A DNA stretch of 51,547 nucleotides from Hydrogenophilales bacterium 16-61-112 (GTDB taxonomy: Bacteria > Pseudomonadota > Gammaproteobacteria > Burkholderiales > Thiobacillaceae): the NCBI GenBank assembly GCA_002257045.1, contig NCHD01000015.1:1-51547 (forward strand), in the 5' to 3' direction. A program made the position numbers and the translations under genes. Of the stretch, positions 1 through 12,447 are shown one piece after another. Under the pieces are notes generated by a model, which was not told the DNA's origin, did not search any database, and saw only the letters and a program-made list of their open reading frames with translations. Each line of letters begins with the position of its first letter. The first letter of the stretch is position 1.

Positions 1-1257
1 GAAGAAAAGCTCATGCACGAGCTTGAACGCGCCTTCGATATTTGCCATGGCTGTCGTCGTTGCGTGTCGCTGTGTACGGCTTTTCCGACGCTGTTCGACC
101 TGATCGACGAATCGTCGACGCTGGAAGTCGACGGCGTGGCCAAACCCGATTTCTGGAAAGTGGTCGACGAATGCTATTTGTGCGACCTCTGCTACATGAC
201 CAAGTGCCCCTACGTGCCGCCGCATCCGTGGAATCTCGATTTTCCGCACACCATGCTGCGCGCCAAGGCCGTCAAATTCCAGAAAGGCGGAACCAGCTTC
301 CGCGACAAATTGCTCTCATCGACCGATGCGATGGGCAAGCTCTCCTCGATTCCCGTGGTGGTGCAGGCCGTGAACGCCAGCCTGAAGAGCAAGCCGATCC
401 GCAAGTTGGTCGACAGCGTGCTGCATATCCACCCTGATCGCCAGTTGCCCGAATACGACAGCGCAAAATTCCGTTCGACGGCCAGGCCGCGCGGCGATTT
501 CGCGGTGAAAGCCGGCGTCAAAACACCCGGCAAGGTCGCGATCTATGCGACCTGTTATGTGAACTACAACGAGCCGGGTATCGGCCACGATCTGCTGAAG
601 CTGCTCGCGCACAACGAAATCCCCGCTGTGCTGGTCGAGAAAGAAGCTTGCTGCGGCATGCCAAAACTCGAGTTGGGCGATCTCGATGCGGTTCAGACGC
701 TGAAGGAAGTCAATATCCCGCATCTGGCCAAGCTCGCGCATGAAGGCTACGCGATCCTTACAGCGGTGCCTTCCTGCACGTTGATGTACAAGCAGGAACT
801 GCCGCTGATGTTCCCGGACGACGCCGATGTGCAGGCCGTCAAGGAGGCCATGTGGGATCCATTCGAATACCTGATGGCGCGCAATGTTGACGGCCTGTTG
901 AAAACCGATTTCAAGGCGCAGCTTGGCAAGGTCGCCTATCACGTACCGTGTCACCAGCGGGTGCAGAACATCGGCAACAAGACACGTGACGCCTTGCAGC
1001 TGGCCGGCGCCAAGGTGACGATGGTCGAGCGTTGTTCAGGTCACGACGGCACCTGGGGCGTGAAGAGCGAGTACTTCGACAAGTCGATGAAAATCGGCAA
1101 AGCGGTGTTTCGCCAGATGGCTGAGCCGCAACCTGACTATGTCAGTTCGGACTGCGCGATTGCCGCGCGTCACATCCTGCAGGGGATGGGAGAAGGCGCC
1201 ACCGCCCAGAAGCAGCACCCGATCACGCTGATGCGCATTGCGTACGGTCTTGAATAA
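1..1257 (+). CDS. (Fe-S)-binding heterodisulfide reductase/GlpC-like protein (5' partial)
   Basis: The frame is open to the first base of the window, so the true start lies upstream; the first ATG at 13 falls inside the usual family N-terminus. The N-terminal region has two ferredoxin-type cysteine clusters, CHGCRRCVSLC near residue 15 and CYLCDLCYMTKCP near residue 60, expected to bind [4Fe-4S] clusters. The C-terminal part has two CCG-type segments, around ATCYVN...EACCGMP and VPCHQR...RCSGHDG, as in GlpC and HdrB. The protein is therefore probably a cytoplasmic or membrane-associated electron-transfer subunit; its redox partner is not visible. A DUF3501 gene follows at once, and in related bacteria a rubrerythrin gene often precedes this pair (knowledge, not seen here), suggesting a role in peroxide or redox homeostasis. 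Family is confident, function is not. Confidence 0.85.
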   Translation, partial: EEKLMHELERAFDICHGCRRCVSLCTAFPTLFDLIDESSTLEVDGVAKPDFWKVVDECYLCDLCYMTKCPYVPPHPWNLDFPHTMLRAKAVKFQKGGTSFRDKLLSSTDAMGKLSSIPVVVQAVNASLKSKPIRKLVDSVLHIHPDRQLPEYDSAKFRSTARPRGDFAVKAGVKTPGKVAIYATCYVNYNEPGIGHDLLKLLAHNEIPAVLVEKEACCGMPKLELGDLDAVQTLKEVNIPHLAKLAHEGYAILTAVPSCTLMYKQELPLMFPDDADVQAVKEAMWDPFEYLMARNVDGLLKTDFKAQLGKVAYHVPCHQRVQNIGNKTRDALQLAGAKVTMVERCSGHDGTWGVKSEYFDKSMKIGKAVFRQMAEPQPDYVSSDCAIAARHILQGMGEGATAQKQHPITLMRIAYGLE

Positions 1258-1279
1258 CTTTTTGAGCAAGGAGAGCAAC

Positions 1280-1864
1280 ATGCCGCACATCACCCGTGAA
1301 AGCCTGATGAGCCTGGAAAGCTACGCCAAGGTTCGCCCGGCCTATCGCAGCGACATGATCGCGCACAAGAAAAATCGTTCCGTGATGCTGGGCGAGCACG
1401 TGACGCTGATTTTTGAAGATGAAAAAACCATGCGTTACCAGATACAGGAAATGCTGCGCGCCGAGCGTACTTTCGAGGATGCGGGCATCCAGGATGAACT
1501 CGATGCCTACAACCCGCTGATTCCGGATGGCAGCAACTGGAAAGCCACCATGATGATCGAGTATCCCGACCCTGACGAGCGCCAGGTCGCCTTGGCAAAG
1601 CTTAAGGGAATCGAGGAGCGTGTGTGGGTACGGGTGGGCGACCATGCCCGCAGCTATGCCATCGCGGATGAGGACATGGAACGCGAAAATGCGGAAAAAA
1701 CCTCGGCGGTGCATTTTCTGCGTTTTGAGCTCGAGACCTCCTCGATAGCTGCCGCCAAATCAGGTGCGGCCATCCAGATGGGGGTCGACCTGGCTGCTTA
1801 TCCAGTTGACGGAATCACGCTGACTGAAAACGTACGTGCCGCGTTGCTGGCTGATCTGGCGTGA
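1280..1864 (+). CDS. DUF3501 family protein
   Basis: A 194-residue soluble protein with no signal peptide or membrane segment. The ATG at 1280 was chosen because it follows a good ribosome binding site (AAGGAG, 1268-1273) and gives the N-terminus MPHITRESLMSLESYAK typical of this family; the reading frame also extends upstream into the preceding gene. The family is uncharacterised. It lies 22 bases downstream of the Fe-S oxidoreductase gene and is almost certainly cotranscribed with it. Its function is unknown; linkage to the Fe-S protein suggests an accessory role in the same redox system. Confidence 0.8.
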   Translation: MPHITRESLMSLESYAKVRPAYRSDMIAHKKNRSVMLGEHVTLIFEDEKTMRYQIQEMLRAERTFEDAGIQDELDAYNPLIPDGSNWKATMMIEYPDPDERQVALAKLKGIEERVWVRVGDHARSYAIADEDMERENAEKTSAVHFLRFELETSSIAAAKSGAAIQMGVDLAAYPVDGITLTENVRAALLADLA

Positions 1865-1957
1865 GTTAACGGGCGCTACGCACCAGGATTCGGGTGTGGT
1901 GATTGCTCCTTCGTCGGCAGACATTGTTGACGTGAAGCAGGACGGCTTGATGAAATA

Positions 1958-1988
1958 AAAAACGGCAACGCCAATGTGTTGCCGTTTT
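1958..1988 (+). terminator. Rho-independent terminator after the DUF3501 operon
   Basis: A perfect 11-bp stem (AAAACGGCAAC at 1959-1969, GTTGCCGTTTT at 1978-1988) with an 8-base loop ends in a T-run. It lies about 95 bases after the DUF3501 stop and should end that operon. It could work in both directions because the stem is flanked by A and T runs. The rest of the gap to the next gene (1989-2180) shows no convincing gene. Confidence 0.8.
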
Positions 1989-2180
1989 ACTGCACCCGGC
2001 CGCAATTCGGGTTTGATTCTATTCTGATAGTTGCCATTCACTCCAATGGCAGCATGCCATTCAAAAGCGTTATTTCATCCACGTGGCTCCCCATTTATAT
2101 AAATATCCGACATCCCCTGGATGGGGTTGATTACGTGCGCTTGCATATGGGCGAAGACATTTTTGGGCGGAGTCCATAAA

Positions 2181-2687
2181 ATGGCAGACATGAAAAAACT
2201 CCTGATGTTTGCAATGTGTTTTCCCCTGCTTGGCCATGCTGAATGGGGGGAAGTTGAGCGGGACTTTGAAGCAGACAAGCCGTGGCTGGAGACAGAGGCA
2301 CAACTCCCTGCATACCCCAAGGCAGAGAATCTGCTTCCTTTCAGGGTTTCTCCTGTGAGTCGTAACCGCTATTTCATCGATTCCACTTCGATTAGCGTTG
2401 GCGGGGACGGCGTGATTCGCTATACGCTCGTGATCGACGCGGCGGGTGGGGCAAAAAATGTCTCGTTCGAGGGGTTGCGCTGTGAATCTGGCGAATACCG
2501 CTTGTATGCCCACGGGCATCCTGACGGCACCTGGTCAAAAGCGCGCAGTGCTGGCTGGGCAGCGATTAAATTTCGTTCCCAGCTTTCTTATCAGAAAGCC
2601 TTGTTTGAAGAGCATTTCTGCCCTGATGGCTTGTCGGTCAGGAATAGCCAGGAAGCCATAGCCCGTTTGCGTCAGGCGGCACGATGA
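2181..2687 (+). CDS. CNP1-like family protein, secreted
   Basis: A protein of about 168 residues whose N-terminus ([20 protein letters not shown]) is a signal peptide, so it is probably periplasmic. The body carries the CNP1-like hallmarks: a W-x-E start of the mature part, the run of prolines around [13 protein letters not shown], a segment ending in [11 protein letters not shown], and a G-x-RCE-S-x-E-YR-x-YA block. The frame continues upstream to 2121, but ATG 2181 (or ATG 2190) gives the proper signal peptide. The stop overlaps the proB start (ATGA), so the two are translationally coupled. CNP1 genes commonly neighbour proB in Betaproteobacteria. The molecular function of the family is unknown. 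Confidence 0.8.
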   Translation: MADMKKLLMFAMCFPLLGHAEWGEVERDFEADKPWLETEAQLPAYPKAENLLPFRVSPVSRNRYFIDSTSISVGGDGVIRYTLVIDAAGGAKNVSFEGLRCESGEYRLYAHGHPDGTWSKARSAGWAAIKFRSQLSYQKALFEEHFCPDGLSVRNSQEAIARLRQAAR

Positions 2688-3808
2688 ACGCTTCGATTGT
2701 CAAACAGGCCCGGCGCATTGTCGTCAAGGTAGGGTCCAGCCTGGTCACCGCCGACGGGCGCGGACTCGATCATGCTGCGCTGGCACGCTGGGCCGAGCAA
2801 ATTGCTGCGCTCGCGGCGCAAGGCAAGGAAGTCGTGCTGGTGTCTTCCGGAGCTATCGCGGAGGGCATTGCGCGCCTGGGGTGGAGCAAGCGACCCAAGG
2901 CCGTCAACGAATTGCAGGCCGCCGCTGCGGTGGGTCAGATGGGCCTGGTGCAGGCGTACGAGTCGATTTTTCGCACCCATGGACTGCACGCTGCGCAGGT
3001 GCTGCTTACCCACGAAGATCTGGCTGATCGCACGCGCTATCTGAATGCGCGTTCCACCCTGCGCACGCTGCTGGAATTGAAAGTGGTGCCGATCATCAAC
3101 GAAAACGACACCGTGGCCACCGATGAAATTCGACTGGGTGACAACGACACGCTGGGCGCATTGGTGACGAATCTGATCGAAGCAGATTGCCTGATTATTC
3201 TGACTGACCAGACCGGTTTGTATACCGCCGACCCGCGTCGCGATGTCACCGCGACGCTGATAAGCGATGCCCATGCAGGCGACCCTGAACTTGAACGCAT
3301 GGCGGGCGGAGCGGGCAGTAGCGTAGGCACGGGCGGCATGCTGACCAAGATTCTCGCTGCCAAGCGTGCGGCGCGCAGTGGCGCGCACACGGTCATTTGC
3401 AGCGGACGCGAGGACAGGGTGTTGTTGCGCCTCGCCGCAGGTGAGGCGATCGGCAGTCAGCTGGTGGCACGCCAAGCGCCGCTCGCCGCGCGGCGTCAGT
3501 GGCTGGCAGACCATCTGCAGTTGCATGGCGGCGTGGTGCTGGACGAGGGAGCGGTGCGCGCATTGCGCGATGAAGGCAAGAGCCTGTTGCCGGTCGGAGT
3601 GAAAAGCATAGTCGGAGAGTTTGAACGGGGTGAAGTGGTGGCTGTGATCGATATCAGTGGACGTGAAATCGCGCGCGGGCTGGCTAATTACAGTGCCAGC
3701 GAGGCCCGCCGGATTGCGGGCAAGCCGAGCAGTGCGATCGAGACCGAACTGGGTTATATCGATGAGCCCGAGCTGATCCATCGCGATAATCTGGTGCTGC
3801 TGGCATGA
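2684..3808 (+). CDS. proB: Glutamate 5-kinase
   Basis: Catalyses ATP-dependent phosphorylation of L-glutamate to glutamyl 5-phosphate, the first step of proline synthesis, in the cytoplasm. The 374-residue length matches the two-domain form. The amino acid kinase domain begins with [13 protein letters not shown], continues with [11 protein letters not shown] and the [18 protein letters not shown] substrate/metal region, and has the [15 protein letters not shown] loop near residue 215. A C-terminal PUA domain starts around residue 280. It overlaps the CNP1-like gene by 4 bases upstream and the next gene by 4 bases downstream. No proA is present in the window. Confidence 0.97.
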   Translation: MNASIVKQARRIVVKVGSSLVTADGRGLDHAALARWAEQIAALAAQGKEVVLVSSGAIAEGIARLGWSKRPKAVNELQAAAAVGQMGLVQAYESIFRTHGLHAAQVLLTHEDLADRTRYLNARSTLRTLLELKVVPIINENDTVATDEIRLGDNDTLGALVTNLIEADCLIILTDQTGLYTADPRRDVTATLISDAHAGDPELERMAGGAGSSVGTGGMLTKILAAKRAARSGAHTVICSGREDRVLLRLAAGEAIGSQLVARQAPLAARRQWLADHLQLHGGVVLDEGAVRALRDEGKSLLPVGVKSIVGEFERGEVVAVIDISGREIARGLANYSASEARRIAGKPSSAIETELGYIDEPELIHRDNLVLLA

Positions 3809-4401
3809 GCGTGACACTGGACCTGATGCGCCACGGCGAGCCGGTTGGCGGGCGTAAATATCGGGGGCAGATCGACGATCCCCTGTCAGAAAAAGGCTGG
3901 GCGCAGATGCGCGCGGCCGTAGGGAATCAGGCGCCTTGGACGCGAATTGTGTCTTCTCCTTTAATGCGCTGCCGCAGCTTTTCGGAGTCGATAGCCGGGC
4001 GTCACAATCTGCCGCTCGCTTTTGATTCCCGGTTGCAGGAAGTCGGATTTGGGGTGTGGGAAGGCAAGACAGCTGTCGAAATCGAAGAGGAGACCCCGGG
4101 TACGCTGGCACGATTCAAGGCCGATCCCGTTCATGCGCGCCCGGAAGGCGCTGAACCGCTGGCGGCATTTCAGGCACGGGTGGCTGCAGGACTGGAGACG
4201 GTTGTGGCCACCAGCCAGGATCAGCATGTGCTGGTGGTCGGGCATGCCGGCGTAGTGCGCATGGCGCTTGCCTGGGCTCTGCATATCCCTTTGCAATATG
4301 CCTATCGGATTGAGGTGGCGAGTGCCTCGTTAACCCGCCTGCGCTTCAGTAAAGGTCACGCGAGCCTGATCTTTCATGGCGGAAGTCTGCCAGGGCAGTG
4401 A
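3805..4401 (+). CDS. cobC: Histidine phosphatase family protein, probable alpha-ribazole phosphatase
   Basis: A 198-residue enzyme of the phosphoglycerate mutase-like superfamily. The phosphohistidine motif LMRHGEP is at residues 7-13, the acid residue lies in EVGFGVWEG, and the second catalytic histidine is in [11 protein letters not shown] near residue 150. In CobC, this fold removes phosphate from alpha-ribazole 5'-phosphate during cobalamin nucleotide loop assembly. The assignment to CobC rather than a generic phosphatase rests on family resemblance and on the next gene, a BtuF-like cobalamin-binding protein coupled by a 4-base GTGA overlap. It also overlaps proB by 4 bases. Confidence 0.75.
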   Translation: MSVTLDLMRHGEPVGGRKYRGQIDDPLSEKGWAQMRAAVGNQAPWTRIVSSPLMRCRSFSESIAGRHNLPLAFDSRLQEVGFGVWEGKTAVEIEEETPGTLARFKADPVHARPEGAEPLAAFQARVAAGLETVVATSQDQHVLVVGHAGVVRMALAWALHIPLQYAYRIEVASASLTRLRFSKGHASLIFHGGSLPGQ

Positions 4402-5276
4402 CTCGTTCCCTTATAGCGTGGCTCTGTTTGCTGCTGGCGTTGCCTGCACAGGCAGCGATGATCCGGGTCATTGACGATGCAGGGCAGACTCTCGAGTTTT
4501 CCCATCCGCCGCAGCGCATTATTTCGCTTACACCACACCTCACTGAGCTCCTGTTTGCCGTTGGCGCGGGCTCGCAGGTGGTGGGGGTAGACAGCGCCAG
4601 CGACTATCCGCCAGCTGCATTGAAGCTGCCCCGTGTTGGTGATTACAGCCGGATTGGTTTCGAACGGATTCTGGCACTCAAGCCTGATTTGATAGTCGTT
4701 TGGATGGACGGCAACCGTGCGGCGGATATTCATGGCCTGAAAAAGATGGGCTTGCCGATATTGCAGACCCGTGCCACCCGGCTCAGCGACGTCGCACACC
4801 TGTTGCGTTTGTTGGGTCGCGCGACGGGACATGGTTTGACGGGAGAGTTGGCTGCACGGGATTTCATTTCGCGCCTGGCTGCATTGCAGGCGCCAAGCCT
4901 GGGGCGCCCTCCGCTTAGGGTGTTTTATCAGGTGTGGGATCGTCCGCTGATGACGGTGGGCGGTACCCACTGGATCAGCGATGTCTTGACGCTATGCGGC
5001 GCGCGCAATGTGTTTTCAGACTTGCACGGGCTGTCACCGGTTGTCTCGCGAGAAGCCGTGTTGCAGCGTGCGCCCGAGGTGATCTTGGGCGGTAGCGACA
5101 GCCCCGACATGCGCGCGCAATGGCAGCATTTTCCTGGGCTTCCCGCAGTCAAGAACGGAGCGTTTGTGCGTATCGACGCAGATCGGCTACACCGCCCAAC
5201 GCCACGTTTGGTAGAGGGCGTGGCAAGCCTGTGTCAAGCGCTCAAGCCTGTCCTGGATCAATCAAGTCAGCGTTGA
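4398..5276 (+). CDS. btuF: Periplasmic cobalamin-binding protein, BtuF-like
   Basis: A 292-residue substrate-binding protein of the BtuF/TroA type. The N-terminus has a signal peptide ([17 protein letters not shown]). The mature protein follows the class pattern [19 protein letters not shown], then [10 protein letters not shown], then [13 protein letters not shown], and a C-terminal lobe from about residue 160. It starts with GTG inside the end of the phosphatase gene, so it is the fourth gene of a tightly coupled run. It would deliver corrinoid to a BtuCD permease, which is not in the window; a ferric siderophore or other metal chelate is a less likely ligand. It converges on fur, with 10 bases of overlap. 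Confidence 0.8.
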   Translation: MTRSLIAWLCLLLALPAQAAMIRVIDDAGQTLEFSHPPQRIISLTPHLTELLFAVGAGSQVVGVDSASDYPPAALKLPRVGDYSRIGFERILALKPDLIVVWMDGNRAADIHGLKKMGLPILQTRATRLSDVAHLLRLLGRATGHGLTGELAARDFISRLAALQAPSLGRPPLRVFYQVWDRPLMTVGGTHWISDVLTLCGARNVFSDLHGLSPVVSREAVLQRAPEVILGGSDSPDMRAQWQHFPGLPAVKNGAFVRIDADRLHRPTPRLVEGVASLCQALKPVLDQSSQR

Positions 5277-5713
5277 CGCGAAGTCGCAGGCTTGCGGTTG
5301 GGACAGTTTTCCTTGATGCAGTCAGCGTAAATTTGCAGGGAGTGATCGTGGATGGCGAAGCCGCGTTCCTTGGCGATACGATGTTGCCGTTTCTCGATTT
5401 CGGCGTCGATAAATTCTTCAACTTTTCCGCATTGCAGGCAGACCAGATGATCATGGTGATCGCCATGGTTGAGTTCGAATACGGCCTTGTCGCTATCGAA
5501 ATGATGGCGCATTAACAGGCCCGCCTGCTCGAATTGCGTGAGCACGCGATACACCGTGGCCAACCCAATATCCTGGCCGTCGTCGGTAAGCAGGCGATAA
5601 ACCTCCTCGGCAGTCATATGCCTTTTGTTGCTTTGCTCGAATAAATCGAGGATTTTCAGGCGTGGCAGCGTGGCCTTAAGACCGATGTTTTTGAGGTCGG
5701 AAGGGTTGCTCAA
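5267..5713 (-). CDS. fur: Ferric uptake regulator Fur
   Basis: Cytoplasmic Fe(II)-dependent repressor of iron uptake genes. The N-terminal winged helix contains [14 protein letters not shown] and [33 protein letters not shown]. The metal-binding and dimerisation half contains [23 protein letters not shown] with [10 protein letters not shown] and a late cysteine in [10 protein letters not shown]. Start choice: an in-frame ATG exists at 5737, but TTG at 5713 gives the usual N-terminus ([17 protein letters not shown]) and has GGAG about 8 bases upstream, so TTG is preferred (148 residues instead of 156). It diverges from bamE, a conserved arrangement. No clear Fur box was seen in the short intergenic region. 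Confidence 0.93.
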   Translation of the reverse strand: MSNPSDLKNIGLKATLPRLKILDLFEQSNKRHMTAEEVYRLLTDDGQDIGLATVYRVLTQFEQAGLLMRHHFDSDKAVFELNHGDHHDHLVCLQCGKVEEFIDAEIEKRQHRIAKERGFAIHDHSLQIYADCIKENCPNRKPATSRQR

Positions 5714-5794
5714 AGGAGGCTCCAAGAACGGGAACATGAATACGTTATGATACGTCTTTTAACCCCCCGCCCTATCCCTTTCGGCTTCTTGGCT

Positions 5795-6373
5795 ATGCGT
5801 CGTTTTTTGTTTTCCATTTTGTTTTTCAGTCTGCTTGCCGGTTGTTCGGCCATCCAGAAAATTGGCCCTCACCGTATTGACGTGCAGCAGGGGAATGCGC
5901 TTGATCCAGAAAGTGTCTCTCGCCTGAAACCTGGTCTGAGCCGTTCGCAAGTCCGGTTTTTGTTGGGTACGCCATTGGTGGTCGATCCTTTCCACAATGA
6001 TCGCTGGGATTACGTATACGTGTTTTACGAAGCGGGAAAACTCGTCGAGCAAAAGCGCATCACTCTGTTTTTTGAAGGCGATACGCTTGCACGCATCGAA
6101 GGCGACGTGCCTGCCGCCGTGCCGGCGGCTCAAGCCTCCGACCCCCTTCCGTCGGTAGATGACAAGTCCATGCCGGTCGCGAAACCGGTTGTGACTGTCC
6201 CGGTTTCATCGCTGGCAGATCCGGCCTCGAAGTCATCCTCCACGCCGAGCAGTATCGTCCAACCGTTGCCCAGCCCGAAAAACGCGCCTGAATATGTCGA
6301 TCCGCGTCTGCCCGCCGAGCCAGGCCTGTCACCTGATAGCGGAACGGTGGTTTTGCCTGAAAGTCAGCCATGA
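5795..6373 (+). CDS. bamE: Outer membrane protein assembly factor BamE (SmpA/OmlA lipoprotein)
   Basis: A lipoprotein of the BAM complex that inserts beta-barrel proteins into the outer membrane. ATG 5795 gives the signal peptide [19 protein letters not shown] with lipobox LAGC; the frame extends upstream to 5747 but that would put extra residues before the signal. The BamE core follows: [20 protein letters not shown], then [23 protein letters not shown] and a short GKL...[17 protein letters not shown] strand. About 80 residues of Pro/Ser/Ala-rich, probably disordered tail follow, making the protein (192 aa) longer than the E. coli form. It diverges from fur and overlaps dapB by 4 bases. Confidence 0.92.
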   Translation: MRRFLFSILFFSLLAGCSAIQKIGPHRIDVQQGNALDPESVSRLKPGLSRSQVRFLLGTPLVVDPFHNDRWDYVYVFYEAGKLVEQKRITLFFEGDTLARIEGDVPAAVPAAQASDPLPSVDDKSMPVAKPVVTVPVSSLADPASKSSSTPSSIVQPLPSPKNAPEYVDPRLPAEPGLSPDSGTVVLPESQP

Positions 6374-7173
6374 CTGTGCGGATTGCGATTGCAGGGGTGT
6401 CTGGACGGATGGGGCGCGCGTTGATTGAGGCGGTCGCAGCGGATGCGAACTGCGCCCTGCACGCCGCGATAGACCGGCCGGCAAGCCCTTTACTGGGTGT
6501 TGACCCCGGCGCAGCCTGGGGTGTGGCCAGCAGCGTGCGGGTAACCGACTTGCCTGCCGATGCCCTGCAAGGCGCACAGGTGTTGATCGACTTCACCCGC
6601 CCGGAAGCAAGCCTGAATTACCTGGATGCGTGCGTGAATGCTGGCGTACCCCTTGTCATTGGCACGACGGGATTTGATGAACAGGGCAAAGCCAACATTG
6701 CGGCTGCAGCGCGTCACATCCCTGTTGTTTTTGCCCCGAATATGAGCGTCGGCGTCAATCTGCTGATGAAATTGGCAGAGATTGCGGCACAAGTGCTGGA
6801 GGACGGGTACGACATTGAAGTCATCGAAGCCCATCATCGGCACAAGGTAGACGCGCCTTCCGGAACGGCGCTGGGTCTGGGGCAGGCTGTTGCGGGAGCC
6901 CTTGGTCGTGATCTCGCACAGTGTGCTGTATATGGTCGCGAGGGAGTGACGGGTGAGCGTGACCCTCAAACCATTGGTTTTGCCACGGTGCGGGGCGGCG
7001 ATATCGTGGGAGATCATACGTTGCTTTTCGCGGGTGTCGGCGAGCGGGTCGAACTCACGCACAAGGCAAGCAGTCGCGCGACCTTTGCACAAGGTGCGCT
7101 GCGCGCAGCCAAATGGCTGCAAGGGCGGGCGCCTGGCCTGTATGACATGCGCGATGTGCTTAGTCTCAAGTAA
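6370..7173 (+). CDS. dapB: 4-hydroxy-tetrahydrodipicolinate reductase
   Basis: Reduces 4-hydroxy-tetrahydrodipicolinate with NAD(P)H in the diaminopimelate/lysine pathway. The 267-residue protein begins with the nucleotide-binding motif [27 protein letters not shown] and [11 protein letters not shown] follow. The signature [18 protein letters not shown], with the catalytic histidine and lysine, is near residue 155. [15 protein letters not shown] is in the C-terminal domain. Its ATG overlaps the bamE stop (ATGA). Confidence 0.97.
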   Translation: MTVRIAIAGVSGRMGRALIEAVAADANCALHAAIDRPASPLLGVDPGAAWGVASSVRVTDLPADALQGAQVLIDFTRPEASLNYLDACVNAGVPLVIGTTGFDEQGKANIAAAARHIPVVFAPNMSVGVNLLMKLAEIAAQVLEDGYDIEVIEAHHRHKVDAPSGTALGLGQAVAGALGRDLAQCAVYGREGVTGERDPQTIGFATVRGGDIVGDHTLLFAGVGERVELTHKASSRATFAQGALRAAKWLQGRAPGLYDMRDVLSLK

Positions 7174-7191
7174 GTAACCTCAGGAAACGCT

Positions 7192-7446
7192 ATGAACGTT
7201 GTCAAAGTATTCAGCACAGGAACATGTCCGATTTGCGTCAAGACCAAAGCTTTTTTGGATAAACGCGGAATCGGATACGATGAAGTTCGTATCGACCTCG
7301 ATCACGAAGCGATGAAAGAATTTTCCGTGGTCACGAATGGCGCACGCACGGTTCCGCAGATCGTGATCAAGGGGAAATGCATCGGTGGTTTTACTGAGTT
7401 GACCGAACTCGATATGGATGGTGAACTCGATCATCTCCAGCCTTGA
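7192..7446 (+). CDS. Glutaredoxin
   Basis: An 84-residue thioredoxin-fold protein. The dithiol active site is CPIC at residues 13-16. The cis-proline is in ARTVPQIVIKGK and the glutathione-binding GG is in CIGGFTELTEL. The family reduces protein disulfides and mixed disulfides with glutathione. A ribosome binding site (CAGGAAA) precedes the ATG, 18 bases after dapB, so it is probably the last gene of bamE-dapB-grx. The CPIC site differs from the more usual CPYC. A specific grx name is not assigned. Confidence 0.85.
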   Translation: MNVVKVFSTGTCPICVKTKAFLDKRGIGYDEVRIDLDHEAMKEFSVVTNGARTVPQIVIKGKCIGGFTELTELDMDGELDHLQP

Positions 7447-7483
7447 GTGACCGTTTGAGGACGCCTGAAGGCGTTGCTGGACG

Positions 7484-7512
7484 TTGAAGCAGGTGCTCAA
7501 TTCGGCTACAAT
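7484..7512 (+). promoter_or_regulatory. Predicted sigma-70 promoter of carAB
   Basis: TTGAAG (7484-7489) and TACAAT (7507-7512) are separated by exactly 17 bases, a strong match to the housekeeping consensus. Transcription would begin near 7519, directly before a long hairpin and about 65 bases before the carA start codon. Confidence 0.65.
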
Positions 7513-7521
7513 CCAGAAATT

Positions 7522-7561
7522 AAAATTCAGGCGGGTTGCGAAAGCGGCCCGCCTGAATTTT
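7522..7561 (+). promoter_or_regulatory. Leader hairpin with GAAA tetraloop upstream of carA
   Basis: A perfect 14-bp stem (7522-7535 with 7548-7561) is extended inward by two G-T wobbles and two GC pairs to a GAAA tetraloop (7540-7543), 18 pairs in all. It ends in TTTTG. It is either the terminator of the bamE-dapB-glutaredoxin operon placed after the carA promoter, or an attenuator at the 5' end of the carAB mRNA. The order promoter, hairpin, gene favours a role in the carAB leader. Confidence 0.7.
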
Positions 7562-7584
7562 GTCACCTGCTTCCGGAGTCTCAC

Positions 7585-8724
7585 TTGTCACGTAACCAGC
7601 CCGCCATCCTTGTTTTAGCTGACGGTTCGGTATTTCGCGGCCTCTCAGTTGGTGTCGATGGAATGGCAATCGGCGAAGTGGTGTTCAACACTGCAATGAC
7701 CGGTTATCAGGAAATTCTCACTGATCCCTCATATTCACGTCAGATCGTTACGTTGACCTATCCGCATATTGGCAATAGCGGCATCAATACCGAAGACGTC
7801 GAAGCGGACCGTATTCACGCAGCGGGTCTGGTCGTGCGCGATGTGCCGCGCCTGCATTCGAATTTTCGCGCAAGTCAGTCACTTCGGGATTACCTGAAAA
7901 ATCAGAATATCGTTGCGATTGCGGACATCGATACACGACGCCTGACCCGTGTGTTACGGGAAAAGGGCGCACAAAGCGGTTGCGTCATGGCGGGTAATGT
8001 GGATGAGGCGGCAGCGCTTGAAGTTGCACAGGGATTTCCAGGTTTGACCGGTATGGACCTGGCCAAGGTGGTCAGTGTGTCGGCCGCCTACGACTGGAGC
8101 GAAACCGAGTGGCGACTGGGGCGTGGCTACGGCAAACAGGACGCGCCGCGTTTTCATGTGGTCGCGTTCGACTATGGCGTCAAGCGCAACATCCTGCGCA
8201 TGCTGGCTGAACGCGGCTGCCGTCTGACCGTGCTGCCTGCAACCGCTTCTGCGACCGATGTGCTGGCGCTGAAGCCGGATGGCGTGTTCCTTTCCAATGG
8301 CCCCGGTGACCCCGAGCCCTGCGATTACGCGATCCGTGCAATTGCCGAACTGGTCGCGGCAAAAATCCCGGTATTCGGTATTTGTCTCGGTCACCAGTTG
8401 CTCGCGCTTGCTTCGGGCGCCAAGACCGCGAAAATGAAATTCGGCCACCATGGCGCGAATCACCCGGTCAAGGATCTCGATAGCGGACGGGTGGTGATCA
8501 CCAGCCAGAACCACGGCTTCGCGGTGGATGCTTCGACCCTGCCGGCCAATCTGCGCAGCACCCACGTTTCACTGTTCGATGGTTCGTTACAGGGCATTGC
8601 CCGCACCGATGCGCCGGCATTTAGCTTTCAGGGTCATCCCGAAGCCAGTCCCGGCCCGCACGACGTGAGTTATCTGTTCGACCGATTTATCCAATTGATG
8701 GCCGATCACGCCCCGGTATCCTGA
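7585..8724 (+). CDS. carA: Carbamoyl-phosphate synthase, small (glutaminase) subunit
   Basis: Hydrolyses glutamine and passes ammonia to CarB for carbamoyl phosphate synthesis, feeding arginine and pyrimidine pathways. The TTG at 7585 ([14 protein letters not shown]) is taken as start: it has GGAG 8 bases upstream and gives 379 residues, the normal size. An upstream ATG at 7474 would read through the promoter and leader hairpin and add unrelated residues. The N-terminal CPSase domain has [19 protein letters not shown]. The class I amidotransferase domain has [16 protein letters not shown] with the catalytic cysteine near residue 267, and [13 protein letters not shown] with His and Glu near 350. 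carB follows after 2 bases. Confidence 0.96.
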   Translation: MSRNQPAILVLADGSVFRGLSVGVDGMAIGEVVFNTAMTGYQEILTDPSYSRQIVTLTYPHIGNSGINTEDVEADRIHAAGLVVRDVPRLHSNFRASQSLRDYLKNQNIVAIADIDTRRLTRVLREKGAQSGCVMAGNVDEAAALEVAQGFPGLTGMDLAKVVSVSAAYDWSETEWRLGRGYGKQDAPRFHVVAFDYGVKRNILRMLAERGCRLTVLPATASATDVLALKPDGVFLSNGPGDPEPCDYAIRAIAELVAAKIPVFGICLGHQLLALASGAKTAKMKFGHHGANHPVKDLDSGRVVITSQNHGFAVDASTLPANLRSTHVSLFDGSLQGIARTDAPAFSFQGHPEASPGPHDVSYLFDRFIQLMADHAPVS

Positions 8725-8726
8725 CC

Positions 8727-11933
<3,207 letters not shown>

Positions 11934-11967
11934 ATCAAATCAGCACTGAACTGAAAAAGGTAAGCTA

Positions 11968-12444
11968 GTGGCTAAAGTACCCCTCACCGTCGTAGGCGCG
12001 GAAAAACTTCGCGTTGAATTGCAGCATCTGAAAAGTGTTGAACGTCCTGCCGTGATCCAGGCGATTGCCGAGGCCCGCGCTCAGGGCGACCTGTCGGAAA
12101 ATGCTGAATACGATGCTGCCAAGGAAAAACAAGGTTTCATCGAAGGGCGCATCGCCGACTGTGAAGGCAAGCTGTCCAACGCACAAATCATTGATCCGAC
12201 ACAGCTTGATGCTGAAGGCCGCATCGTTTTCGGAGCGACGGTCGAGCTGGAAGAGCTAGGATCCGGAAATACTGTTACTTATCAAATTGTTGGCGAAGAC
12301 GAGGCAGATATCAAGCAGGGAAAAATTTCCGTTTCGTCGCCGATTGCCCGTGCCTTGATTGGCAAATATGCTGGTGACAGCGTGGATGTCCAGGCGCCCG
12401 GCGGTGTTCGGCAGTACGAAGTGCTTGACGTCATTTACAAATAA
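11968..12444 (+). CDS. greA: Transcription elongation factor GreA
   Basis: Binds the RNA polymerase secondary channel and stimulates cleavage of backtracked RNA. At 158 residues it is full length. The N-terminal coiled coil runs about residues 10-75 and carries the acidic tip motif [19 protein letters not shown]. The C-terminal FKBP-like domain contains [10 protein letters not shown] and [15 protein letters not shown]. The start is GTG, preceded by AAAAAGG; it lies 34 bases after carB and the two are often linked in Betaproteobacteria. Confidence 0.97.
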   Translation: MAKVPLTVVGAEKLRVELQHLKSVERPAVIQAIAEARAQGDLSENAEYDAAKEKQGFIEGRIADCEGKLSNAQIIDPTQLDAEGRIVFGATVELEELGSGNTVTYQIVGEDEADIKQGKISVSSPIARALIGKYAGDSVDVQAPGGVRQYEVLDVIYK

Positions 12445-12447
12445 ACA

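Noticed and set aside
1976-2179. Small open frame of 67 codons before the CNP1-like gene
   Set aside because: It starts inside the terminator hairpin and shows no protein-like pattern.
2672-4111. Minus-strand open frame (479 codons) opposite proB
   Set aside because: It covers proB and part of the next gene and encodes no recognisable protein.
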